A stretch of 64,000 bases of DNA, from contig NC_014363.1 in the NCBI RefSeq assembly GCF_000143845.1, forward strand, positions 1,039,186-1,103,185, written 5' to 3'. This DNA comes from Olsenella uli DSM 7084 (GTDB lineage: Bacteria > Actinomycetota > Coriobacteriia > Coriobacteriales > Atopobiaceae). Below are positions 17,867 to 25,371 of the stretch, piece by piece. A model generated the notes under the pieces. That model saw only the letters and a list, made by a program, of their open reading frames with translations, searched no databases and was not told the DNA's origin. Made by a program: the position numbers and the translations under genes. How positions within the stretch are numbered: the stretch's first letter is position 1; each line of letters opens with the position of its first letter.

Positions 17867-18664
17867 ATGCAGACGGAGCGCTACCAGAACGTCAACGCCC
17901 ACACGGTGGATAGGTGGGTCCTTGAGGGATGGCAGTGGGGCAGGCCCATCGACCACAAGACCTTTCTCAGGGCCAAAGACGGGGCGTGGGCCATACGGCT
18001 CACGCCCACGAAGGACGTTCCCCGCAGCTGGCTTGGTGAACTCGACGGCGCGCAGGTCCTAGGGCTCGCGTCTGGCGGAGCGCAGCAGATGCCCGTCCTC
18101 ACTGCGGCAGGAGCCAGATGCACGGTCCTGGACTACTCCCAGGCGCAGCTCAGGAGCGAACGCGCGGTGGCGGCCCGGGAGGGCTACGACATCCGCATAG
18201 TCCATGCGGACATGACCCAGCCGCTGCCCTTCGCCGACGCCAGCTTCGACCTGGTGGTAAACCCCGTGTCGCTCATATACGCACGCGAGGTCAGGCCCAT
18301 CTGGCGCGAGGTGGCACGCATCCTCAAGCCGGGCGGCACCCTGCTCACGGGACTCGACAACGGCCTCAACTACGTCGTGAGCGACGACGAGGAGCGCATC
18401 GTCCGCGGGCTTCCCTTCGACCCGCTCGCCAACCCATCCCTCGCCGAGGAGCTCAGGGAGCAGGACGGCGGCGTGCAGTTCTCCCACGGATTGGAGGAGT
18501 GCCTGGGAGGCCTGCTAAGGTTAGGCTTTGCCATCACCGACCTCTACGAGGACACGAACGGCGAAGGCCGCCTGCATGAGCTGGGCATACCGTCGTTCTA
18601 CGCCGTGAGGGCAACGCGTGCGAGGCATCCGGCTTCGCTGACCGCACGTCTGACATCCGACTGA
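17867..18664 (+). CDS. Class I SAM-dependent methyltransferase
   Basis: The protein has 265 residues with a Rossmann-type methyltransferase core. Motif I is VLGLASGG (64-71), the acidic residue ending strand 2 is in VLDYS (87-91), ADMTQPLPF (114-122) follows, and SFDLVVNPVS (126-135) is motif IV. RILKPGGTL near 151-159 is the usual post-motif helix. It resembles the UbiE/Methyltransf_11 group of small-molecule methyltransferases. The substrate cannot be told. ATG 17867 follows AAGGAGG (17855-17861). The gene stands 75 bases after the membrane protein and before a long inverted repeat, probably the end of its transcript. Confidence 0.85.
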   Translation: MQTERYQNVNAHTVDRWVLEGWQWGRPIDHKTFLRAKDGAWAIRLTPTKDVPRSWLGELDGAQVLGLASGGAQQMPVLTAAGARCTVLDYSQAQLRSERAVAAREGYDIRIVHADMTQPLPFADASFDLVVNPVSLIYAREVRPIWREVARILKPGGTLLTGLDNGLNYVVSDDEERIVRGLPFDPLANPSLAEELREQDGGVQFSHGLEECLGGLLRLGFAITDLYEDTNGEGRLHELGIPSFYAVRATRARHPASLTARLTSD

Positions 18665-18679
18665 CACTGACATCCGACT

Positions 18680-18734
18680 GACGCTAACCTCGTAGATTTT
18701 CCTGGTGAGATCGTTTCCATGCGAGGTTAGCGTC
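18680..18734. repeat. Perfect 13-bp inverted repeat with 29-base interval
   Basis: GACGCTAACCTCG at 18680-18692 is matched by its exact reverse complement CGAGGTTAGCGTC at 18722-18734. The interval is less GC-rich than its surroundings. There is no T-run on either side, so it is not a standard terminator. It lies 16 bases after the methyltransferase stop and about 184 bases before the CDP-alcohol transferase. A direct repeat, TGACATCCGACTGAC-like, abuts its left arm (18654-18681). Confidence 0.8.
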
Positions 18735-18917
18735 AAATTGCAACCCTCATGTCCAAGGCGACGGGTGCATGCGGAATGGAGCAAGTCGACGGCATGACTG
18801 CCAGCTCATGTCCGTTGACTTTGCAACGGCCACCGTGTTCTCCTTACGAAAGCCACCGCATGCAGGCCGATTCGGGTACCATGGGAGCTTGTCGAATCGA
18901 GAAATCGGGAGCTTTTG

Positions 18918-19685
18918 GTGTCAACGAGAACAACGCAGATCAGAAACACCGTCACGTCGACGGTGAAGGATCAGGTAGACTTCGATGCCAACGCCGCGCA
19001 GGCATCCGGCACGACCACGGCCCCCACAGGAACGTCGGAGAACCCCAGCAACAGGGTCCTCACCGTCGCCAACGCCATCACCGCGTGTCGCCTCGTGCTC
19101 ACGCTCGTCTTCCTCTACCTCTTCGTGAACGACCTCAACCGCTACGTGGCACTGAGTTGCTACGCCGTCGCCGCCCTGACGGACTTCCTGGACGGACAGG
19201 TGGCGCGCAGGACCCAGACCGTCAGCTGGGTGGGCAAGGTCATGGACCCCATCATGGACCGCGTCCTCCTCTTCACGGGCGTCCTGGGTCTCATGATCAC
19301 CGGCGAGCTGCCCGTCTGGGTTGCAGCCTTCGTGATTGGTCGCGACGCCTACCTGGCCGTAGGCAGCATGATCCTGCAGAGGTACCGTCACCGCCCGGTG
19401 GACGTGGTCTATATCGGCAAGGTCACCACGGCCCTGCTCATGGCCGGTTTCTGTGATCTGCTCCTGGGCCTGCCCGTCATAGGTGGCCTGGACGTGGTCG
19501 GCGTCGACTGGCTTCCCGGCCTTAACGCGCAGGGCGCCGCCGCGGGCATCTTCCTGGTATACGCGGGCCTTGCCTGCTCTGCCGTGACAGCGGTCATCTA
19601 TACCATGGCCGGCTTCGAGATCAGGCGTCGCGCCATGCGGGGCGACGCGACCGCCTCAGATGGCCAGATGGCCGAGAAGGGGTAG
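18918..19685 (+). CDS. CDP-alcohol phosphatidyltransferase family membrane protein
   Basis: This enzyme family swaps CMP on a CDP-lipid for an alcohol in membrane phospholipid synthesis. The 255-residue protein carries the full family signature: D92-G93, A96-R97, G106, D110 and D114, all metal or catalytic positions. Several membrane helices follow. The first 45 residues are a Ser/Thr/Ala-rich extension unusual for PgsA. A second, more canonical PgsA is encoded at 43675-44271, so this one may make another lipid (cardiolipin or phosphatidylinositol type). GTG 18918 lies 6 bases after GGGAG; TTG 18915 is an alternative start. The carboxypeptidase gene follows after 5 bases. Confidence 0.85.
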   Translation: MSTRTTQIRNTVTSTVKDQVDFDANAAQASGTTTAPTGTSENPSNRVLTVANAITACRLVLTLVFLYLFVNDLNRYVALSCYAVAALTDFLDGQVARRTQTVSWVGKVMDPIMDRVLLFTGVLGLMITGELPVWVAAFVIGRDAYLAVGSMILQRYRHRPVDVVYIGKVTTALLMAGFCDLLLGLPVIGGLDVVGVDWLPGLNAQGAAAGIFLVYAGLACSAVTAVIYTMAGFEIRRRAMRGDATASDGQMAEKG

Positions 19686-19690
19686 GGCTT

Positions 19691-20842
19691 ATGCACAGAC
19701 ACACCAGGTTTCCGCTCCTTGCCGTAGTCCTCACGACATTCCTCGTCGCCGTGTCTCCGTGCGCCTATGCCGCAGAGACCACCCCGCAGGTCACGGAGGC
19801 CCAGAGCTTCGAGATCATCGACCAGGATGGAAACGTCCTGGCCTCCAAGGACCCCAACCGCAGGATGGCCATGGCGTCCATAACCAAGATCATGACGGCC
19901 ATGGTCGCACTTGACTCGGGCAAGTCCATGGGTGACGTCTGCAGCATCACCGACGTGACCCTCCCCGAGGGGGCCCAGCTCGCTGGCTACACCTCGGCAG
20001 ACGCACCCACCTTCGGCGACCTCATGCGAACCATGCTCGTCTACTCGGGAAACGACGCGGCGCTGAACGTGGCCTACGCCGTCGCGGGAACCGAGGAGGC
20101 CTTCGTCGAACTCATGAACAAGAAGGCCCGGGAGATCGGCATGGAGGACACGCACTTCTCCAACCCCCATGGGCTCGAGGAGGACGACCACTACTCCTGC
20201 GCCCACGACCTGGCGCTCATGGGCAAGTATGCGCTCGAGAACTACCCCTTCATCGCCCGTACGGTCATGACGCGCAGGCTCACCGTCACCGTAGGGGGGC
20301 AGCAGAAGACCTTCGAGTCGACCGACGAGCTCATGGACTCCTACGGCGGCCTCTGCGGCATCAAGACGGGCAAGGTCGAGGCGGGCACCACCTTCCTCGG
20401 TTCGTCCAAGCGCCATGGCCTGCAGCTGTTCTCCTGCGTGCTGGGCTGCACGACCGATGACGGTCGCTTCACCGACACGAGGATACTCATGGACTGGGCC
20501 TACGACGAATACTTCCGGCACGTCAGCCTCACCCGGAGAGCCTGGCCCCTGCGCATCGTGAGCTGGCAGGACGGATTCTGGGGCAAGCTGGTCGTCACGA
20601 GCGCCTGGGACGTGTCCGCCAGGAGCTATCCCGAGAGGGACATCGACTACACGACCACCATGGTGGGGGACGGCGAGCTGGCCGCTCCCGGCTCCCCCTA
20701 CGGCCTCAGCTCGTGGACGCAGGACGGACGCAGCGTCGCCCGGGCAGTGGATGTCACCGGTACACGGCCCCACCAAATACCCGCCATCAACATCTTCGCG
20801 CTTCCGCTCTTCCTTGACGTCTCGCAGCTCACGGCCGCATGA
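19691..20842 (+). CDS. D-alanyl-D-alanine carboxypeptidase (peptidase S11, DacA-type)
   Basis: This secreted penicillin-binding protein trims the terminal D-Ala of peptidoglycan stem peptides. The 383-residue precursor has a signal peptide at about 1-27 ending AYA. The three active-site motifs are in place: S63-I-T-K66, SGN near 119-121 (YSGNDAAL) and KTG near 226-228 (GIKTGKVE). The C-terminal region after 300 is a separate, mainly polar part. No strongly amphipathic membrane anchor is obvious. Its stop overlaps an alternative start of the following GcvT-like gene, and it follows the CDP-alcohol transferase by 5 bases. A cell-envelope transcription unit is likely. Confidence 0.92.
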   Translation: MHRHTRFPLLAVVLTTFLVAVSPCAYAAETTPQVTEAQSFEIIDQDGNVLASKDPNRRMAMASITKIMTAMVALDSGKSMGDVCSITDVTLPEGAQLAGYTSADAPTFGDLMRTMLVYSGNDAALNVAYAVAGTEEAFVELMNKKAREIGMEDTHFSNPHGLEEDDHYSCAHDLALMGKYALENYPFIARTVMTRRLTVTVGGQQKTFESTDELMDSYGGLCGIKTGKVEAGTTFLGSSKRHGLQLFSCVLGCTTDDGRFTDTRILMDWAYDEYFRHVSLTRRAWPLRIVSWQDGFWGKLVVTSAWDVSARSYPERDIDYTTTMVGDGELAAPGSPYGLSSWTQDGRSVARAVDVTGTRPHQIPAINIFALPLFLDVSQLTAA

Positions 20843-20853
20843 AAGGGAGTGAC

Positions 20854-21699
20854 ATGGCCCAGGCGTCCCCGCTCCACGAGGAGCATGTCCTCCTCGGCGC
20901 GTCTTTCTCCGTCGATGGCACAGGCGTCGAGCGGCCGGTGGACTATGCGGCGGCAAGCGCAGACTCCGCACGGCTGAAGGACGGTGCCCTGCTGGCCGAC
21001 ATGGGCGGCATGACGTCGCTTCTGGTCAGCGGACATGGCTGCGGGGACTTTGTCGGCGCAGCCATGGCGGGGCGTCGGCTGGCGGTAGGCGAGACGGCGT
21101 TCGAGGCGGCCCTCGTGGGCGATGGCACGGTGGCCTCGATTCCCCTTATGGCCCGCACGGGCACGGAGGAGTTTGCGCTCTGGGACCTCACGCCACGCGG
21201 CGAGACGCTCTTTGCCTGGCTCTCCTTCGTCATCGGCATAGGGCGGGAGGGGTTTCGGCCCTACGAGGGCGTGGCGGTCGAGGACGTCTCGGAGCGCCTC
21301 GTGCCGCTCTGTCTCTGCGGCGCGGCCGCGCAGCGCGTGCTGTCCGACTACCTGCGGGACGAGGAGCGCCTCCCCGAAGAGGGACGCGTGGCCGACGTCC
21401 GTCTCGACGGACGGATCGCGACGCTCGTGGCATCCCTGCGTCTCTCAGGGGAGACCCATTGCTACCTGGTCATGGTGCCGCCCGCCCTCGCTCGCGCCGT
21501 CTGGCGGAGCCTCCTGTCCTTTGGCGAGGTCTCCCCGGCGCCGCCTTCGCTCATGACCGCAGCGATCGCCGGTTGCCTGCCCTGGCTCGCGCCCGCCAGC
21601 ACGCTCGACCGCCTCGAGCTCGACGCAGCTTTTCTCGCCCGCCATGGCCTCGTGCGCGAGGGGCGAGACTACATAGGCGCACGCGGCCTTCTCGACTGA
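20854..21699 (+). CDS. GcvT/YgfZ-fold protein of unknown function
   Basis: The protein has 281 residues. Its start (PLHEEHVLLGASF) and the segment ALLADMGGMTSLLVSG resemble the N-terminal folate-binding region of the glycine-cleavage T protein (GcvT), and DYIGARGLL near the C-terminus resembles its late motif. It is about 80 residues shorter than GcvT and lacks the KGCxxGQE signature of YgfZ. No gcvH or gcvP is nearby. It is therefore best called an aminomethyltransferase-fold protein without assigned reaction. ATG 20854 has AAAGGGAG at 20842-20849; an ATG at 20839 would overlap the upstream stop. Confidence 0.65.
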   Translation: MAQASPLHEEHVLLGASFSVDGTGVERPVDYAAASADSARLKDGALLADMGGMTSLLVSGHGCGDFVGAAMAGRRLAVGETAFEAALVGDGTVASIPLMARTGTEEFALWDLTPRGETLFAWLSFVIGIGREGFRPYEGVAVEDVSERLVPLCLCGAAAQRVLSDYLRDEERLPEEGRVADVRLDGRIATLVASLRLSGETHCYLVMVPPALARAVWRSLLSFGEVSPAPPSLMTAAIAGCLPWLAPASTLDRLELDAAFLARHGLVREGRDYIGARGLLD

Positions 21700-21792
21700 G
21701 GGCTCCCCACGCACCGCCCACCCCATGCCTCACGTCCAATACCATCGTGCCGGGGCTAGAATTACCCCTAGCTACGACTAGAGGGAGATGCC

Positions 21793-23034
21793 ATGTCCTA
21801 CGACTTCACGACCCGCCCCAACCGCTCTGGGAGCGGCTCTCTCAAGTGGAATGCCATGTACGAGAAGAACCCACGCGTCGGCAGCAACATCGTGCCGCTC
21901 TCCGTGGCGGACATGGAGCTCGAGAACCCGCCCCAGATCAAGGAGGCGCTGCACCGCTACCTTGACGGGGCGGTCCTGGGCTACACGGACGCCACGCCCG
22001 CCTTCGTCGACGCCTGCTGCGCCTGGCAGCGTCGCCGCCACGGCTGGAACGCGGAGGACCGCTGGCTCGTGACCTCGCCCGGCGTCGTCCCCGCCCTCTC
22101 CAACGCCGTGCGGGCCTACAGCGAACCGGGCGACGGCGTCATCATCCAGCCCCCCGTCTACCACCCCTTCAGGTCTGCCGTCGAGAGAAACGCGCGCACC
22201 GTCGTCACCAACCCACTGCGCGCCACGGGAGGCGCATCCGGCGCGCATCGCTACGAGATCGACTTCGACAATCTCGCGGAGAAGGCCGCCGACCCCTCGA
22301 ACAAGCTCCTCATCCTCTGCAGCCCCCACAACCCCGTGGGCCGCGTCTGGTCAGCCGTGGAGCTGCGTCGAATGCTGGACATCTGCATCCAGAACGACGT
22401 CCTCGTCGTCTGCGACGAGATCCACGACGACCTCGTCATGCCCGGCCAGGAGCACACGGCCCTCATGGCCGTCGCAGACGCGGGCGAGTACGACCGCATC
22501 GTCGTGTGCACCGCGCCCTCCAAGACCTTCAACATAGCCGGCTGCCAGGCATCCGCCATCTTCATTCCCGACGAGGCCCGGCGCTCGGCCTATCGCTCCG
22601 AGATGGAGCGCTGCGCGCAGGGGGAGCTCAACGCCTTCGCCTACCCCGCGACCATCGCGGCATACAACGAGTGCGAGGACTGGCTCGATGAGCTCATCGG
22701 TCTCGTCTGGGGCAACTACCAGCTGCTCAAGGGTTCCATCGAGGCGTCCCTGCCAACCGTGGAGGTGTATCCCCTCGAAGGCACCTACCTCGCCTGGGTC
22801 GACTTCAGGGGCTGGCGGCTCTCCGACGCGGAGCTCGAGCGCTTCATGACCCAGGAGGCGCTGCTCTTCCTCGACGAGGGCTACGTCTTCGGCGAGGGCG
22901 GCTCGGGCTTCGAGCGCATCAACCTCGCCTGTCCGCGCGAGGTCCTCGTCGAGGCGATAGACCGTCTCGTCCGGGCAGCCCATGAGCACGGGCTTGACAT
23001 GGTGGGGGAGCGAGGCCATGAAGTACTCGATTAA
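21793..23034 (+). CDS. MalY/PatB-type PLP-dependent C-S lyase (cystathionine beta-lyase) / aminotransferase
   Basis: This 413-residue fold-type I PLP enzyme matches the MalY/PatB group, which cleave cystathionine or other cysteine S-conjugates. Landmarks are PLSVADMELENPP near 35-47, the GYTDAT loop, SPGVVPAL, PPVYHPF, the N-P-x-G turn SPHNPVGRVW, DEIHDDLV, and the PLP lysine in APSKTFNIAG near 243. The products of such a lyase are homocysteine or a thiol, ammonia and pyruvate, the last formed through 2-aminoacrylate. The gene for RidA, which hydrolyses 2-aminoacrylate, begins inside its 3' end (17-base overlap). This supports a beta-lyase rather than a transaminase role. Confidence 0.88.
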   Translation: MSYDFTTRPNRSGSGSLKWNAMYEKNPRVGSNIVPLSVADMELENPPQIKEALHRYLDGAVLGYTDATPAFVDACCAWQRRRHGWNAEDRWLVTSPGVVPALSNAVRAYSEPGDGVIIQPPVYHPFRSAVERNARTVVTNPLRATGGASGAHRYEIDFDNLAEKAADPSNKLLILCSPHNPVGRVWSAVELRRMLDICIQNDVLVVCDEIHDDLVMPGQEHTALMAVADAGEYDRIVVCTAPSKTFNIAGCQASAIFIPDEARRSAYRSEMERCAQGELNAFAYPATIAAYNECEDWLDELIGLVWGNYQLLKGSIEASLPTVEVYPLEGTYLAWVDFRGWRLSDAELERFMTQEALLFLDEGYVFGEGGSGFERINLACPREVLVEAIDRLVRAAHEHGLDMVGERGHEVLD

Positions 23035-23398
23035 CGCGGCGCTCGCTCCGGAGGCCCTCGGCCCCTACTCGCAGGGGACCACGGCCGGACGGCTGGTCTT
23101 CGCGGCCGGTCAGGTAGCCGTGAGGGAGGACGACCCCTCACGACTGGTGGACGGCGGCATCACGGAGCAGACGGAACGCGTCATCCAGATCGTTTCGGTC
23201 CTCCTCGCCGAAGCCGGCTGCACGCTCGCTGACGTGGCGCAGACCACCGTCTACCTCGCAGACCTCGACGACCTCGACGCCATGAACGAGGTGTACGGCA
23301 GGCACTTCGTCACGCCGGCGCCCGCCCGCTCGGTCGTGGAGGTCGCACGCCTTCCCCTGGGGGCGCTGGTCGAGATGGACTGCGTGGCCTGCCGTTAG
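23018..23398 (+). CDS. ridA: RidA/YjgF-family enamine/imine deaminase
   Basis: RidA hydrolyses reactive enamines and imines such as 2-aminoacrylate released by PLP enzymes. The 126-residue protein has the family pattern: LGPYSQG (14-20), LVFAAGQV (26-33), TTVYLADLDD (76-85), and the conserved Arg104 in PARSVVEVARLP, the residue that binds the substrate carboxylate in active members. The C-terminal VEMDCVA is typical. ATG 23018 sits in the last 17 bases of the lyase gene, so the pair is probably translationally coupled. Upstream in-frame ATGs lie deep in the lyase gene and are unlikely. Confidence 0.93.
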   Translation: MKYSINAALAPEALGPYSQGTTAGRLVFAAGQVAVREDDPSRLVDGGITEQTERVIQIVSVLLAEAGCTLADVAQTTVYLADLDDLDAMNEVYGRHFVTPAPARSVVEVARLPLGALVEMDCVACR

Positions 23399-23497
23399 TT
23401 GTTACGTATCGCCGTCCACATCGTGCCTCAGGCTCGCTTCGTGTGACCAAGGGGTATCATGGGAGGGGTCTATCCACGAGAGAGGGAGCAGCCAGAC

Positions 23498-23932
23498 ATG
23501 CAGCCCACCAACAACGACGCATCCCAGATGGGGGCAACGGAGATATTCCGCATGCCGCCCACGGACTCCACCTCGCCTAACCTGATGGACGCCCAGAAGC
23601 CGTCCAACCCCACGCTCTCCATCGTCAAGGGCCCCCAGACGGGCTCGGTGTTCGAGCTCACGGACGAGCAGGTGACCATCGGCCGTGACCCATCCAACAG
23701 CGTCTTCCTGAACGACATGACCGTCTCGCGCCGCCACGCCAGCATCGACCTCGCAGGCCTCTCCTCGGGCTTCTCCACCATCGAGGACCTCGGCTCGCTC
23801 AACGGCACCTGGGTCGACGGCGCCATCGTCAACCGTGCCATGCTCAAAGAGGGGTCAACCATCCAGATCGGCACCTTCCGCATGGTGTTCCACACCAACC
23901 GTGCGGCCACTAGGATCGAGGCCGGGATCTAG
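23498..23932 (+). CDS. FHA-domain regulatory protein (GarA/OdhI-like)
   Basis: The protein has 144 residues. A C-terminal FHA phosphothreonine-binding domain shows GRDPSN (62-67), SRRHA (77-81) and the LNGTWV loop (101-106). Before it is a 40-residue tail holding ATEIFRM (13-19), which resembles the phosphorylated threonine segment (TSVFR) of actinobacterial GarA/OdhI. In Mycobacterium and Corynebacterium, Ser/Thr kinases phosphorylate that tail and thereby switch GarA's control of 2-oxoglutarate and glutamate enzymes. The gene is followed after 3 bases by a MerR-type regulator, the same order as Rv1827-Rv1828. ATG 23498 is preceded by AGAGGGAG. Confidence 0.87.
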   Translation: MQPTNNDASQMGATEIFRMPPTDSTSPNLMDAQKPSNPTLSIVKGPQTGSVFELTDEQVTIGRDPSNSVFLNDMTVSRRHASIDLAGLSSGFSTIEDLGSLNGTWVDGAIVNRAMLKEGSTIQIGTFRMVFHTNRAATRIEAGI

Positions 23933-23935
23933 GAC

Positions 23936-24661
23936 ATGGCAGACGCCGGATACCTGACGATCGGCAAGGTGGTCAAGCGCCTTCAGCCCCAATATCCCGA
24001 CCTTTCCATCAGCAAGGTCAGATACCTTGAGGACGAGGGGCTGCTCAGGCCGTCGCGCACCCCCAGCGGATACCGCCTGTACTCGCAGCATGACGTCGGC
24101 CGCCTCGAGCGTATCCTCTATCTCCAGAAGAACCGCTTCCTGCCCCTCTCGGTCATCAAGGACCAGCTGGACGGGGAGGGAAGGGGCGTCTCCCTCGCCG
24201 CCTCACCTGCGATCGGCCTAGGCCAGGCGGGCGCGGACGACGAGGATGCCGAGAGGCTCCACCCGATCGACCGCATGCCCGAGCTCCTCGGCATGTCGGT
24301 CAGCTTCGTGCGGCAGCTCGCCGAGGCGGGCATCGTCGTGCTCAAGCGCTCGCCACGCGGCAGGGACCTGGTGGACGGCAGGGACTTCGCGCTCATCCGC
24401 GCCTGTGACGAGCTACGCCACTTCGGCATCGGGCCCAAGAACCTGCGTCAGTACGTCACCGCGTCCAACCGCGAGAGCGCGATGTTCGAGCAGGCGCTCG
24501 TCGTGTACGCAAAGAAGGGGGGAGGGGTCGAGATGGAGCTCACGGAGGAGAGCCGTGCCCAGTTTGGCCAGGCCCTGTCCCAGATGCTCGTGCTTACGGG
24601 GCAGGTCCGCGAGGCGCTCATCCGCCGGCAGATCGCCAAGTCGTTCAGCGAGATGGAATAA
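23936..24661 (+). CDS. MerR-family regulator, Rv1828-like
   Basis: This 241-residue protein has an N-terminal winged helix-turn-helix of the MerR type: YLTIGKVVKRL, then SKVRYLEDEGLLRPSRTPSGYRLYSQHDV (residues about 26-54, in parts), followed by a helical dimerisation part. A second DNA-binding-like segment (LGMSVSFVRQLAEAGIV) lies near 122-138. This two-part layout fits Rv1828 and its actinobacterial relatives. No metal-binding cysteine cluster is seen, so it is not a metal sensor. It sits directly after the FHA gene and 17 bases before apt. The partnership with the FHA protein is conserved in Actinobacteria but its target genes are not known from this sequence. Confidence 0.87.
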   Translation: MADAGYLTIGKVVKRLQPQYPDLSISKVRYLEDEGLLRPSRTPSGYRLYSQHDVGRLERILYLQKNRFLPLSVIKDQLDGEGRGVSLAASPAIGLGQAGADDEDAERLHPIDRMPELLGMSVSFVRQLAEAGIVVLKRSPRGRDLVDGRDFALIRACDELRHFGIGPKNLRQYVTASNRESAMFEQALVVYAKKGGGVEMELTEESRAQFGQALSQMLVLTGQVREALIRRQIAKSFSEME

Positions 24662-24678
24662 GGGAAAGGAACGGGAAC

Positions 24679-25212
24679 GTGCCCAGCTTTGACTTCGAGA
24701 AACTCATCTACGACATCCCCGACTATCCCGAGCCCGGCGTGACCTTCAAGGACATCACGCCCCTCATGGCCGATCCCAAGGGCCTCGCGGCCGCCGTCGA
24801 TGCCATCGCGGACCACTTTGCCGACCAGGGCGTGACCAAGGTCGTCGGTGCCGAGGCGCGCGGCTTCCTCATCGGCGCACCGGTGGCCTACCGCATGGGC
24901 GCTGGCTTCGTGCCCGCCCGCAAGCCGGGCAAGCTTCCACGCGAGGTGTACCGCGAGACCTACTCCCTCGAGTATGGCACCGACGAGCTCCAGATCCACC
25001 GGGACGCCATCGGAAGCGGTGACAGGGTCCTGATCGTGGATGACCTCGTTGCCACGGGCGGCACCGCCGTTGCCACCGCAAAGCTCGTCGAGAAGGCCGG
25101 GGCCACCCTGGTGGGCTTCTCCTTCATGCTCGAGCTTGCCTTCCTCAACCCCCGCAAGGCCATCTCCGAGTCGTACGGCCAGGAGCTCTTCACGCTGGTG
25201 CAGGCGGGCTAG
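24679..25212 (+). CDS. apt: Adenine phosphoribosyltransferase
   Basis: Apt salvages adenine to AMP using PRPP. The 177-residue protein has the family start IYDIPDYPEPGVTFKDITPL, the flexible-loop region EARGFL, KPGKLP, and the PRPP-binding motif VLIVDDLVATGGT at about 116-128. The GTG start at 24679 has GGGAAAGGA upstream. It may be co-transcribed with the MerR gene 17 bases upstream. A 159-base gap follows, holding the promoter region of the NlpC gene, in which I see no clear -35/-10 pair. Confidence 0.95.
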   Translation: MPSFDFEKLIYDIPDYPEPGVTFKDITPLMADPKGLAAAVDAIADHFADQGVTKVVGAEARGFLIGAPVAYRMGAGFVPARKPGKLPREVYRETYSLEYGTDELQIHRDAIGSGDRVLIVDDLVATGGTAVATAKLVEKAGATLVGFSFMLELAFLNPRKAISESYGQELFTLVQAG

Positions 25213-25371
25213 GGTAGCGGGCCGTCTTGCCTGCGTTCGCCCAGCGACTTGCTCCCCCTACCGATGCGTGGGGCACATCCCTTGATTCGGTGACCATTAT
25301 ATGGATTGGAATTGTTACGCCGTACACGCCGTTAGACTGTAGCAATACGCGACGTAGGAAGGATTCCTATC

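Noticed and set aside
25213-25371. Riboswitch or cyclic-nucleotide element before the NlpC/P60 gene (ydaO-type leaders often precede such genes).
   Set aside because: The gap of 159 bases shows no conserved stems or ydaO-like core, and is too short for the usual structure.
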